A stretch of DNA of 64,000 nt from Thermobaculum terrenum ATCC BAA-798 (GTDB lineage: Bacteria; Chloroflexota; Chloroflexia; Thermobaculales; Thermobaculaceae), in assembly GCF_000025005.1 (NCBI RefSeq), contig NC_013525.1:1142501-1206500 (forward strand), read 5' to 3'. Positions 39,435-49,009 of this stretch are shown piece by piece. Every line of letters begins with the position of its first letter. The first letter of the stretch is position 1. The position numbers and the translations under genes are program-made. Under the pieces are notes generated by a model, which made no database searches, had not been told where the DNA came from, and saw only the letters and a list, made by a program, of their open reading frames with translations.

Positions 39435-40868
39435 CTACTTCTTAGCTGGCAGTTTGACTTCGAATATCGAACCTTTGCCTATTTCGGAGGCAACGCTTAT
39501 TGAACCGCAGTGTTGCTCTACTATCCATTTGGCTATTGATAGTCCTAGGCCTGTGCCATCGGAGCTTCTGGATGTATCTGCTCTGTAAAACCTCTCGAAG
39601 ATATGGGGAAGATGTTCCTGGGATATACCTATACCAGTATCTGCCACTCTTATAACAGCTTGAGAATCATCCTTCTCGACTTCGACTTGAATGGAGTCCT
39701 GGTTCCTAGTATATTTTATGGCATTATCTAGAAGTATCAGGACCAACTGCTTCAGCGCATCTTTGTCTCCTACTACCTCGACATCGGATATCTTGTCTAT
39801 CCGTAGCTGTCGATCCGTAGCTCTATGCTCCATCTCTCGGACAGCGGACTCTACGACTGGTTGTACTTTTACAGGTTCCTGTTTGAGCCTAAAGCCCGCA
39901 TCGGCCCTAGCTAAGGTCAAAAGGTCCGATACAAGCCTGCGCATCCTGTCAGCTTCTTCATATATTTGCTCCAGGGATTCTTGTCTATCTTCCGGGCTCA
40001 TATTTGGCACTTTGAGTAGAAGGCCGGCATTTCCAAGTATTGTTGTGAGTGGTGTCCTGAGCTCATGGGATGCATCTGCTACGAATCTTCTCTCAGCATC
40101 TAGTGTTTCTCTCAGTTGCTTATCAGAGAGTTCCAGGCGTTCTAGCATTGTATTAAATGTAGATGCTAATTTGCCAACTTCGTCTAGGTTGGGAGAAGTC
40201 TTCACCCTTTGTGAGAGATCTCCAGACCTCCCCACGCGTTCTGCAGTTCGTATCAGCTCCTTTAGGGGAAAGAGTGATCTATTGGCTACATAGAATGTAG
40301 CCAGTATCGAAGCTGTCATAGCTAGAGTGAAGCCTACTATCGCGAATAATCTGAGCCTTGCCAATGTCTGCTCGATGAGCTGCAGGCTTCTTGCTACCTG
40401 TAGAACTCCTATTACCCTGTCTCTGAGTAATATAGGGCTACTGTATACCTCTAGCTCTTCATCTCCTACTTTTATACGCTCGAAAGTACTATTGCCTAGA
40501 GATACCTGTTGAAGTGTGTCCTGATCCAAAGGAATATTATTCCCGTTCGGTGTAGAGGTAGTTACTATAACCTGACCGTCGAGAGTACTTATTTGCACTA
40601 CTGTATCAGACGATGCAAAGGATTCAGGAGGGGGAATCTCTATAACCTGTTTCGGTCTTAATGCTCCAAAAACTACATATTGCCGAATGGCTCCATTGAC
40701 TTGTTGGGCTCTATCTACTAATGAACTCTGCACATCATGCATAAGGTTCCTGGCTGCTAGCTCATACAGAGCCCCAGTAAATGCTAGGAGTATCACTCCT
40801 ACTACCATGCACTCTAGGGCTACTAATCTCCATCTGAGGCTTTTAGGAAAAAGTCCCAGAGGGCTCAT
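39435..40868 (-). CDS. Membrane sensor histidine kinase with HAMP domain
   Basis: This 477-residue kinase has membrane helices at about 15-38 and 172-194 with an extracytoplasmic sensor between them, HAMP (195-250), HisKA with H268 in ADASHELRTPLTTI, and an ATPase domain with N-box LLDNAIKYT, G1 VADTGIGI and G2 GTGLGLSIA. The start overlaps the response regulator stop by 4 bases. It senses something outside the membrane; the ligand is unknown. Confidence 0.93.
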   Translation of the reverse strand: MSPLGLFPKSLRWRLVALECMVVGVILLAFTGALYELAARNLMHDVQSSLVDRAQQVNGAIRQYVVFGALRPKQVIEIPPPESFASSDTVVQISTLDGQVIVTTSTPNGNNIPLDQDTLQQVSLGNSTFERIKVGDEELEVYSSPILLRDRVIGVLQVARSLQLIEQTLARLRLFAIVGFTLAMTASILATFYVANRSLFPLKELIRTAERVGRSGDLSQRVKTSPNLDEVGKLASTFNTMLERLELSDKQLRETLDAERRFVADASHELRTPLTTILGNAGLLLKVPNMSPEDRQESLEQIYEEADRMRRLVSDLLTLARADAGFRLKQEPVKVQPVVESAVREMEHRATDRQLRIDKISDVEVVGDKDALKQLVLILLDNAIKYTRNQDSIQVEVEKDDSQAVIRVADTGIGISQEHLPHIFERFYRADTSRSSDGTGLGLSIAKWIVEQHCGSISVASEIGKGSIFEVKLPAKK

Positions 40869-41551
40869 TTCTCGTTAGACTCCCTAAGAACGTATCCTAC
40901 GCCCCTCAAAGTATGAATAAGTCTGGACTCCCCTCCTGCTTCCAGTTTGTCTCTTAGGTATCCTACGTAAACTGCTACTACGTGAGATTCAACCTCCATA
41001 TCGAAACCCCACACGATCTGCAAAAGCTGATCTCTGGTTAGCACCTGCCTGGGATGTTGCATGAAGGTAACCAATAGATCAAATTCCTTAGCTGTTAGAT
41101 CTATGACTCTTTGACCTCTTTTGACCTCTCTGGTCCCCAAATCGACCGAAAGGTCAGCGAATCGCAGCACTTTTCTCGAGTCTGGTGAGGCTCGTCTCAG
41201 GAGAGCCTTCACTCGGGCGATTAGTTCCTCATGTGCGAAGGGTTTTACAAGATAATCATCCGCTCCCGCCTCCAGCCCCTGCACTCGGTCGGATACTTCG
41301 TCCTTTGCCGTCAGCATTAGTATTGGTATATTGTCCGCTGAGCGGAGTCTTTTGCATACCTCTATGCCATCCATATCTGGCATTAACCAGTCAAGTATCA
41401 CAAGATCCGGAGCATTAGATAAGGCTACCTGTAGTCCTTCTTGTCCATTGTGTGCAGTTTTGACTTCATATCCAGCGTAGGATAGCGCTCTCCTTAGAAA
41501 GCTTGTGATATTCTTGTCATCATCTATTACAAGGATTAGAGGTCTTTCCAA
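40865..41551 (-). CDS. OmpR/PhoB-family response regulator
   Basis: This 228-residue regulator pairs with the kinase just downstream. Receiver residues are DDD at 10-12, D54 in VILDWLMPDMDG and K103 in LVKPFAHEE. The winged helix (LTAKEFDLLVTFMQHPRQVLTRDQL) is intact. The start is TTG behind AGGAG. Tandem 11-bp repeats ahead of the secreted DUF5666-like gene fit the DNA-binding style of this family. Confidence 0.94.
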   Translation of the reverse strand: MERPLILVIDDDKNITSFLRRALSYAGYEVKTAHNGQEGLQVALSNAPDLVILDWLMPDMDGIEVCKRLRSADNIPILMLTAKDEVSDRVQGLEAGADDYLVKPFAHEELIARVKALLRRASPDSRKVLRFADLSVDLGTREVKRGQRVIDLTAKEFDLLVTFMQHPRQVLTRDQLLQIVWGFDMEVESHVVAVYVGYLRDKLEAGGESRLIHTLRGVGYVLRESNEK

Positions 41552-41672
41552 CTTAGGGTTCTCCTAACTTGTAATACCCTATACTCGACATATTATATAC
41601 TGCAGAGAGCAGAGTTACGTCTCAAAGGGTATAGTTCTATATAGTGCTCTTAAGCATAAGCGAGGTTAGGAC

Positions 41673-43115
41673 TTGAGATCTATACGCTTTTTGATAATCG
41701 GTGCTTTACTTTTCTTGTCCGCATGCGGTGGTTCTGAGCAGAAATCGCCTACTACCCCTCAACCTGAGGTCTCTCCCGTAATCACCGTTACGGTTGCCAG
41801 GACCGCTCCCACAGCAAAACCCAAGGTCACTACTATAAAACCTACTCCACCGGCATCTCCTGGGAGCTCGACATCCACACCCACCAGGGAAAGCTTATCT
41901 GTAACTTCTAATCCTCAGATAAACGAGATAGTTAGATCTGTTTCGCAGATCAGGGGATTGAGACCCCTAGCTCCTATAAGCCTAGATTACATGACCAGGG
42001 AGCAGCTAAGGGAGAAGCTAGAAAAAGATATAAATAAGGACTATCCGACTTCAGAAGCGGAAGCTGATGAAAGGGTTCTTAGGGAGTTTGGCTTGATATC
42101 TGGTGATATAGATCTACATAAGTTATATTTGGATCTATATACAGAACAAATAGGTGGATTCTATGATCCGGAGACTAAGGAATTATACGTGGTTAGCGAG
42201 GGCAACAAACTAGATGCTCTCGAAGAGCTGATATACGCTCATGAAGTGACGCATGCTCTCCAGGATCAACATTTTCACCTTAATCCTCTGCTCAAGAAAT
42301 ATGAGGACAAAGATGACGACGCGTACTTGGCTGTGACCTCACTAGTAGAAGGTGATGCTCGTACCGTCGAGCGGGAGTACCTGACAAGGCATCCTGCTCT
42401 GATAGGGCGCATACAGGATGAAATAACACAATCTGATATAAGCTCGGAAAAGCTTAGTTCAGCGCCTCCTATAATTTCTGAAACGTTGCTTTTCCCGTAT
42501 GAGGCAGGAGCTACTTTTGTAGCAGTCCTGATGAGGGAAGGGGGTCTGGCAGCTGTTAATAAGGCTTTCAGAGATCCTCCCACCAGCACTGAACAGATTA
42601 TTCATCCGGAGAGATATATAAATCGTGATAACCCCACTCTAGTAGATTTACCTGACCTGTCCCAGTCCTTAGGCAAGGGCTGGAAGAAGTTAGAAGAAAA
42701 TTTGTTTGGGGAGTTTCAGACTAGGGTACTGCTTGATGGTCAGATTGATGATCTGACCGCGCGGAAAGCGGCTGCTGGTTGGGATGGTGATGAGTTTGCT
42801 CTATGGACGAATGGCGATCAGGAAGTCCTGGTTTGGAAGAGTGCATGGGATAGCGAGAGTGACGCTAAGGAATTTGTCTCTGCCATGATCTCATATGATG
42901 AATCTAGATTTAATGCTAGATATCAACAGTCAGGGGCCAACTATGTTCTTGAGGCTCGCGATAAGACTGTTGTTATATCCCAAGAAGGTACGTGGGTAAA
43001 CTACGTCATAGCACCCAATTTAGATACGGCCCAAAGGGTTCTTGCTAAGCTTGAGGGAGATATTAGTATCAATTACATAGGGTTGGGGAATAGACTGTCT
43101 ATTCCCCAACCCTAA
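41673..43115 (+). CDS. Lipoprotein with HExxH metalloprotease-like motif
   Basis: This 480-residue protein begins with a lipoprotein signal (LLFLSACGG, C18) and a Pro/Thr/Ser-rich linker to about residue 85. A helical region leads to YAHEVTHALQDQHF with HEVTH at 190-194, a zinc-metallopeptidase signature; ASLVEGDA-like LVEGDARTVEREY about 40 residues later may give the third ligand. The C-terminal 130 residues have a beta-rich fold. The start is TTG behind GAGG. The family is not recognised and peptidase activity is inference. The stop overlaps the PL11 stop by 17 bases and a terminator hairpin lies within both genes. Confidence 0.75.
   Translation: MRSIRFLIIGALLFLSACGGSEQKSPTTPQPEVSPVITVTVARTAPTAKPKVTTIKPTPPASPGSSTSTPTRESLSVTSNPQINEIVRSVSQIRGLRPLAPISLDYMTREQLREKLEKDINKDYPTSEAEADERVLREFGLISGDIDLHKLYLDLYTEQIGGFYDPETKELYVVSEGNKLDALEELIYAHEVTHALQDQHFHLNPLLKKYEDKDDDAYLAVTSLVEGDARTVEREYLTRHPALIGRIQDEITQSDISSEKLSSAPPIISETLLFPYEAGATFVAVLMREGGLAAVNKAFRDPPTSTEQIIHPERYINRDNPTLVDLPDLSQSLGKGWKKLEENLFGEFQTRVLLDGQIDDLTARKAAAGWDGDEFALWTNGDQEVLVWKSAWDSESDAKEFVSAMISYDESRFNARYQQSGANYVLEARDKTVVISQEGTWVNYVIAPNLDTAQRVLAKLEGDISINYIGLGNRLSIPQP
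43080..43112. terminator. Perfect 14-bp terminator embedded in two overlapping 3' ends
   Basis: Arms 43080-43093 and 43099-43112 are perfectly complementary with a 5-base loop. The hairpin lies inside the last codons of the lipoprotein gene and overlaps the stop codon of the PL11 gene. Confidence 0.75.
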
Positions 43116-46100
43116 TAAGAGCAGTTCCCCAAAAAGTTTTACCTTCTTGTGTGTATCCAAGGATTGTTATCTCGACCTTTCCTGTATACTCAGCTGCTGC
43201 GTTAACTAAGTCGTTCATTCTAAAAGGTACTAGAATGGCGTTCCCTTTGCTTATGACTTTTCCAAACCTACTATTCTTGGGAGATAGGTCATCGCCGTCT
43301 ACTAATAAATGGATGCTATTTGCCGCAACAACATCGCCTTGTATGTCAGCTGGAAACCTTATAAGTGCTCTGAGCGTGTTATGCTTCTCGTTTGTATGGG
43401 TTATCCTGTTTGGATAGAGGTCCAATTTAACCTTGATGGGTTCATCAGTGCTTAGTGGTTTCCAGCTGGGTTTTGGCATACCAGAGCCTAGATAGAAGCT
43501 GGTGTGCGGAGGCTGGTTATATCCAACATTCTGCCATGCAATACCCAGTCTATAAATCGGATCCTGCATGAGGGTTACAAATCGATACTCGGTTGGGTAA
43601 GGAGTAGTGTAGATCCTAAGCGCGCTGCTATCTTCAGTTCTCCATATAACTTCTTCTCGCCAGTCTCCGAATATATCTGCCTGTAGGCTAGGGTTACCCT
43701 TGGTACCGTTGTTGGAGTAAGTGCCGTGAGCCGTTAGGAGGTTGACCATCTTCTCGTGCTCATAATCCCACTTACCAATAGTACCAACCCCTACATATTG
43801 CTCCTGAGACCAATTGTGGTCCAGAATCTCTCTTGTCAGGTCCCCATCCCACCATATAGCGAAATTTGCCGGTGGTATGTTATCTGATATCTTATCTCCA
43901 TTAGCTGTATGTAATCCCCCTGTAGGGCTGTTCCATTCTCCCTTAACAGCCCAAGCTTCATACCCTATGTATCTGGGATCTATATCTGCCGCGAGACCTC
44001 TACCTGTATCTATGCCTGTCCTAACTCCCCATAAGATCTCCCCAGTGGCAGCATCATGCATTTCGTAGCCGTACGGACTATTAGCGTTCTCATGAACCTG
44101 AAAGACTTCTAAACCAGGCCTCTGGGGATCTAAGTCGCCAAGATGCATAGCATCTCCATGCCCTAGTCCTGTTGAGTACATGGGACTTCCATCATCATCT
44201 ATAGCCATCGAGCCATAAATTATCTCATCTCGGCCATCGTTATCTACATCACCAACACTAAGTTGGTGATTACCTTGCCCAGCGTAAGATTCATATCCAG
44301 GGGTCGCGCTGTCAAACTTCCAGAGTTTGGTGATCTTATTATCTCGCCAGTTGTAGGCCACTAACACTGTACGTGTATAGTAGCCTCGAGCCATAATGAA
44401 ACTTGGATTTTGACCGTCAAGATATGCTACTCCAGCAAGAAATCTGTCTACTCTGTTGCCATAACAATCACCCCAATCACACACGTTTCCTCTGGGTGGA
44501 TCATAGTTTGTGGTAGCAAGGGCTCTACCAGTGAGACCATCGAATACGGTTAAGTATTCCGGCCCTTCTAATATTCGCCCTTCGCTGTTTCTATAGTCAG
44601 CATTGGGATCACCAATGACTCTTCCTGTGCCGTCGATAGTACCATCGGCAGTCTTTGCTACCACCTCTGCTTTACCATCTCCGTCGAAGTCGTAAACCAA
44701 GAACTGCGTATAATGAGCTCCAGCCCTAATGTTCTTGCCTAGATTTATTCTCCAAAGAAGGCTGCCGTCGAGCTCATATGCATCCAACAAGACCTCACCG
44801 GTATAGCCGGCTTGAGAATTGTCTTTTGAGTTTGACGGATCCCATTTCAATACGATCTCGTAGTCTCCATCGCCATCTAGATCCCCAACGCTAGCATCGT
44901 TAGCGCTATATGTATATTCAACCCCGTCTGGTGTGACTCCACCTTGCGGCTTGTGAAGGGGAACATCTAGATAATTCTTTTCCCATACAGTAGTGCTTTC
45001 TATTTTGCCCCATATATGTCCTCGAACGATTGGCTTCACGGTATATACTGCTTCGGTATCGCCAGACCTATCTAAATAATTTGTTCGGTCTCTGATTGGT
45101 GACTTATTTATTTTGTGCCCATTTCTATAAACATCAAATGCTATATTTGGAGGATCCGATGCAAGTAGTCTCCAACTAACTAAGATGCCGTTATCAGTAT
45201 GTACTGCTATTGGAGCACGGCTAATTTTCTCCATACGCCTAATTGGGGTTTTGGTTATAGGCGTTTTCAGGGTTTCAGATGGTAGTGATAGTCCACCAAT
45301 CCCAACTGCACGTACTTGGTAGTAATAGTTTATGGTAGGGTTTAAGTTGTCTCGGTATTGAGCCTCACTTATAGCTCCTATTCGCTCAAAGGGCCCAGTA
45401 GGATTCTTAGATCTATAGACATAGTATAAGATTGCATCATCCACAGGATTCCAAGAAAATTCCAGAGCGTCTCTTGTAGCTGTATCTAATTCGATCCCTT
45501 GTGGGGCCCTGGGAGCCGGGTGTGATTCATCCCACATATTTATTGTTAGTACGTTACTCTTCGCGGACTCTATTCCCCTGCTATTTACCTGAGTAACGGC
45601 ATATCTATAGGAAAGCCCTAACTCCACAGTCGTGTCGACATACGAGGATTTGGTTGTACTTCCGATCCTTTCAAACCCATCGTTGCCCTCGGCTCGGTAT
45701 ATGTTATAGTTGATCGCCTCTTCAACAGGATTCCACGAGATAGTTACAGAGGGATCTGGTATTAAGACTCTATCTTCCAGCCTTAGACCTGTAGGGTAGG
45801 GGATTGCTATAACGATTACTCCATTTACTCTACCATCCCTACCAAAGCCCATAGTTAGTTGCGTATCCATTACTCTGGTCACGGTCGTTAGCTCTCCGAA
45901 GCTACCGCTGCGACTAGAGATAGTGCCTACGTTCTGTCCTTCTAGCATCACTGAGGTATTGTTTGAGGCAATTGCATCTCCTGCGATGATAGTTACCTGA
46001 TAGTCTCCATTGGGCACATCCAGCAGAAAGTTGTAATTTGAGCTATTAGTAAAGTCGCGACGTACAGGGTCTGGTGTCCCTCTATCTCGACAACTTGTTT

Positions 46101-46296
46101 CTCTATCTAAACCATAACCTCTAGTGGTATCGTAGAGCATAGTGTTCGAAACCTGTATATACCCCTCGGCTACAGGGCTATTATCACAGCCGAAATCAAA
46201 CATCCAACTTTGGGTTGATGTAGATGCTGCATGAGTAATTCGTATCGGGAGCATAGCTATTAGAAACAATGTAATTACAAGAGTGCGACTATACAT
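43099..46296 (-). CDS. Rhamnogalacturonan lyase, polysaccharide lyase family 11
   Basis: This 1065-residue secreted enzyme cleaves rhamnogalacturonan I of pectin by beta-elimination. It has a signal peptide (1-24), a malectin-like/CBM domain (about 30-170, containing FDFGCDNSPVAEGY-like and LLDVPNGDYQVTIIAG), two fibronectin III domains (about 180-350), and the eight-bladed propeller of PL11 from about residue 375. Propeller markers are NDASVGDLDGDGDYEIVLKW, VYDFDGDGKAEVVAKTADGT and calcium-binding DxDxDG loops. A C-terminal Ig-like domain ends the protein. GGAGAGG precedes the ATG. It is separated from the upstream importer operon by a terminator but is likely induced with it. Confidence 0.93.
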   Translation of the reverse strand: MYSRTLVITLFLIAMLPIRITHAASTSTQSWMFDFGCDNSPVAEGYIQVSNTMLYDTTRGYGLDRETSCRDRGTPDPVRRDFTNSSNYNFLLDVPNGDYQVTIIAGDAIASNNTSVMLEGQNVGTISSRSGSFGELTTVTRVMDTQLTMGFGRDGRVNGVIVIAIPYPTGLRLEDRVLIPDPSVTISWNPVEEAINYNIYRAEGNDGFERIGSTTKSSYVDTTVELGLSYRYAVTQVNSRGIESAKSNVLTINMWDESHPAPRAPQGIELDTATRDALEFSWNPVDDAILYYVYRSKNPTGPFERIGAISEAQYRDNLNPTINYYYQVRAVGIGGLSLPSETLKTPITKTPIRRMEKISRAPIAVHTDNGILVSWRLLASDPPNIAFDVYRNGHKINKSPIRDRTNYLDRSGDTEAVYTVKPIVRGHIWGKIESTTVWEKNYLDVPLHKPQGGVTPDGVEYTYSANDASVGDLDGDGDYEIVLKWDPSNSKDNSQAGYTGEVLLDAYELDGSLLWRINLGKNIRAGAHYTQFLVYDFDGDGKAEVVAKTADGTIDGTGRVIGDPNADYRNSEGRILEGPEYLTVFDGLTGRALATTNYDPPRGNVCDWGDCYGNRVDRFLAGVAYLDGQNPSFIMARGYYTRTVLVAYNWRDNKITKLWKFDSATPGYESYAGQGNHQLSVGDVDNDGRDEIIYGSMAIDDDGSPMYSTGLGHGDAMHLGDLDPQRPGLEVFQVHENANSPYGYEMHDAATGEILWGVRTGIDTGRGLAADIDPRYIGYEAWAVKGEWNSPTGGLHTANGDKISDNIPPANFAIWWDGDLTREILDHNWSQEQYVGVGTIGKWDYEHEKMVNLLTAHGTYSNNGTKGNPSLQADIFGDWREEVIWRTEDSSALRIYTTPYPTEYRFVTLMQDPIYRLGIAWQNVGYNQPPHTSFYLGSGMPKPSWKPLSTDEPIKVKLDLYPNRITHTNEKHNTLRALIRFPADIQGDVVAANSIHLLVDGDDLSPKNSRFGKVISKGNAILVPFRMNDLVNAAAEYTGKVEITILGYTQEGKTFWGTALIRVGE

Positions 46297-46322
46297 TGGA
46301 AACCTCTCCTAGGAAGAAGTGA

Positions 46323-46366
46323 AATCGGGGTGGCGAATCGTCAGATAAAGATTCGCCACCCCGATT
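46323..46366 (-). terminator. Perfect 17-bp terminator between the Lpl importer and PL11
   Basis: Arms 46323-46339 and 46350-46366 pair perfectly with a 10-base loop. On the minus strand TCACTTCTTCC follows. It separates the importer operon from the PL11 gene, which would then need either read-through or its own promoter. Confidence 0.75.
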
Positions 46367-46376
46367 GGGAGGGAAA

Positions 46377-48080
46377 CTACTTCTTGATCAAGCCTGCTTC
46401 AGCTGCTGCTTGATTGGCCATCTCGGTCCATTGATCTAATCCCATAGACTTAACTTGATTGACGTAATTGGGCCAATCTGAGAATGGCCTTTGTCCTGTT
46501 GCGAACTTAAGTTCAGCTTCGGCCATTGTTCGCGTAAGGTCTGCAGATATCTCAGGCGGGGCTGGAGGAATTATGGCCTGGTTAGTGGTATCGAGCTTGG
46601 GTAGTTTGAGTGCTCTTTGGTAAACACTCCATACGGATATGGTTTGCCCGTTAGCTGCCTTATAAGTGTTATCATATCTAGCTCTCAACTCTTCTTCCGT
46701 ACCCTTGTAAGCATAACCTCTGAGCTGCGTTAGCACCAAATTTTCAGGATCAAGATAGGATTTGGGTCCGGGAACTATGTGCCCCTGGCTATCGCGTTTC
46801 CAGTTTACCCCTTCCTGACCAAAGGCAGTAAGGTAGTAGCCATCTGTATCGATCCATTCAAGCAGCCGAGCAATGGCTTCTCCTTTGCCTGCATCTGCCG
46901 CCTTCTTGGACATTACATACATATTTCCTAGCCTAGAGTATGTTCCTGCTGCGCTGTCTCCATTAGGACCAACTGGAGGGTCAATGATTACCATCTTACC
47001 GTTTGGATTTGCCCGAGCGAATTCTTGATATCCTTGCCGACAGAATATTGCGCACCAATCTCCAGCAAATATGCCTACTTTACCGGTTTTCCATTTATTA
47101 GCGTAGTCTTGCCCTTGCTGAGTCTTCCAATCTGGGTCCAGTACCCCTTCATTAACCATCTTGTTAATAAATTCAAGTGCTTGTCGTCTCTGATCGCTGA
47201 TCCTCATCGGGACCACTTGGTCCTTTTCAAATTTCCAGTCGAGTTGAGCGCCAAAAGCAGCGAAGAAAGGATCAAAACCAGAGATTTGTCCGTTATCGTC
47301 AATAAAGGCTGTGTAACCGTAGGTGTCTTTCTTACCATTCCCGTCCGGGTCCTTTTCTGTAAATGCCTTCATTACCTCCAAGTACTCATCTATTGTCTTG
47401 GGAGGTTTGAGCCCTAATTTGTCCAACCAGTCTTGTCTAATTATTACGATGCCTTTGTAAGGATAAGCATTCTTCGTTACTAGTCCATAATGTTTGCCAT
47501 CAAACGTTCCGTACTTAGCTAGTTCATTTACATCTCTATCTTTTACAAAGTTGGGCATGTACTTGAGGTAAGGGGACCAATCGGCAACTAATCCCTGTTG
47601 TACTAGCTGTTGAAGTGTGTTACGGTCTGTTGTGAATAGATCAGGTAAATCATTAGCGCCAGCCCTTGTTTGCAGGGTCGGTGTGTACTGGCTGGGATCT
47701 GTAATCCAGCTTATCTTGACATCTATGTTAGTAGCCTTCTTAACGGCATCATACCAGAACCAGTTCTTAGGTGGGGGGCCAACTTCGGTGGATCCAACAG
47801 TTGCATAAATCTCAATGGAGACAGGCTTGTCCGACCAGAGTTTGCCATGTTGCTGTGAAGATTCCTGTCCATTGTTTGCTTGCGTAGGGCTAGCGCTTGG
47901 GGTGTTCTGCTGACTACTAGGAGAAGGACTAGCCCCTGAAGGACTGGGAGATGGACTATTAGCTGCAGTAGTAGGGGTACTTCCCGTATTCGAGGCTCCA
48001 CATGAAGTTATCGAGAGAGATAGAGTTATAAGAAGTAAACTGAATATATAATATATTTTGTATTTGGATAGTTTATGCAT
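46377..48080 (-). CDS. ABC transporter substrate-binding lipoprotein (LplA type)
   Basis: This 567-residue solute-binding protein has a lipobox (SITSC, C27), a Ser/Pro/Thr linker, and a mature domain of the LplA/YtcQ group, typical for pectin-derived oligosaccharides and complex glycans. Recognisable parts are IRQDWLDKLGLKPPKTIDEYLEV, the calcium-binding DPDGNGKKDTYG loop and KVGIFAGDWCAIF. It is the third gene of an operon with two permeases. AGGAGGAG precedes the ATG. A perfect terminator follows. Confidence 0.92.
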   Translation of the reverse strand: MHKLSKYKIYYIFSLLLITLSLSITSCGASNTGSTPTTAANSPSPSPSGASPSPSSQQNTPSASPTQANNGQESSQQHGKLWSDKPVSIEIYATVGSTEVGPPPKNWFWYDAVKKATNIDVKISWITDPSQYTPTLQTRAGANDLPDLFTTDRNTLQQLVQQGLVADWSPYLKYMPNFVKDRDVNELAKYGTFDGKHYGLVTKNAYPYKGIVIIRQDWLDKLGLKPPKTIDEYLEVMKAFTEKDPDGNGKKDTYGYTAFIDDNGQISGFDPFFAAFGAQLDWKFEKDQVVPMRISDQRRQALEFINKMVNEGVLDPDWKTQQGQDYANKWKTGKVGIFAGDWCAIFCRQGYQEFARANPNGKMVIIDPPVGPNGDSAAGTYSRLGNMYVMSKKAADAGKGEAIARLLEWIDTDGYYLTAFGQEGVNWKRDSQGHIVPGPKSYLDPENLVLTQLRGYAYKGTEEELRARYDNTYKAANGQTISVWSVYQRALKLPKLDTTNQAIIPPAPPEISADLTRTMAEAELKFATGQRPFSDWPNYVNQVKSMGLDQWTEMANQAAAEAGLIKK

Positions 48081-48111
48081 TTGCCTTACTCCTCCTACTT
48101 ACTGGGAATGT

Positions 48112-48993
48112 TTATTCCTTGATGGATCCTAGGAGCACTCCTGCCGTGAAATGTCGCTGCAGGAATGGGTACACGATAAGTACTGGTATCGTACTTATTA
48201 CAACTGCAGCCATTCTTAGGGATTCCGTGGGCATGGTTTCGTGTTCTACAGGAACGTAGTTTGTTAGGTTGCCAGCGGCTAGGATTTCCCGCAAAACTAC
48301 CTGCAGTGGTTGCTTATCAGCACTGCGGATATATAGGATTGCGTCGAAGAATGAGTTCCAATGCCCTACCGCATAGAATAACCCTATAGTTGCTAATATC
48401 GGCTTAGATAGAGGCAGTATTATGTGCCACAGAACTTGGAAGTCGGATGCGCCATCGATCTTAGCAGCTTCTTCAAGCTCATCGGGTATATTTTGGAAGA
48501 AGGCCTTCATTATCAGTACATTGAACCCGCTTATTAGGCCGGGAAGTATCAGTGCTAAGTAGCTATCTATTAGGCCTAAGTTTCTAACAACTATATATGT
48601 AGGTACTAATCCCCCATTGAATAGTAACGTGAAGAGAATAAACAAAAGGATTGGATTCCTAAGCCTGAAATTTTTCTTGGATAGAGGATAAGCCATCATG
48701 GTCGTGAAAATGAGATTTAGCAGGGTGCCAAATACAGTAATGAACACGCTAACCTGGAATGCCCTTGGTAAACGCCAAGAGCTTAGTAGCTGCTTATAGG
48801 CCTCGAAGGTTATCTCCGAAGGATGAGGGAGCAGGGTGCCCCCTGTTCTAGCCCAAACCTCAAAGGGAGTGATAGAGATCATAAGGACGTACCATATGGG
48901 CACTATCACCACTATGGCACTTAGTGTTAGGAGCAAGTAGACCCCAGCGTCCCATAATTTTTCGCTCCTGCCCATGCTTCTATAGAGTGCCAT
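48112..48993 (-). CDS. ABC transporter permease (LplC/YtcP type)
   Basis: This is a CUT1 permease with six helices and EAA loop EEAAKIDGASDFQVLWHIILP. The open frame goes to 49059, but ATG at 48993 has AGGAGG seven bases upstream and gives the usual N-terminus (MALYRSMGRSEKLWDAG), so I prefer it (293 residues). It follows the LplB-type gene. Confidence 0.92.
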   Translation of the reverse strand: MALYRSMGRSEKLWDAGVYLLLTLSAIVVIVPIWYVLMISITPFEVWARTGGTLLPHPSEITFEAYKQLLSSWRLPRAFQVSVFITVFGTLLNLIFTTMMAYPLSKKNFRLRNPILLFILFTLLFNGGLVPTYIVVRNLGLIDSYLALILPGLISGFNVLIMKAFFQNIPDELEEAAKIDGASDFQVLWHIILPLSKPILATIGLFYAVGHWNSFFDAILYIRSADKQPLQVVLREILAAGNLTNYVPVEHETMPTESLRMAAVVISTIPVLIVYPFLQRHFTAGVLLGSIKE

Positions 48994-49009
48994 TCTTAAT
49001 CCTCCTGAT

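Noticed and set aside
39691-40293. 200-codon frame on the opposite strand of the histidine kinase
   Set aside because: It is a shadow of the kinase gene, Ser/Leu-rich, with no ribosome binding site; the kinase domains on the minus strand are unambiguous.
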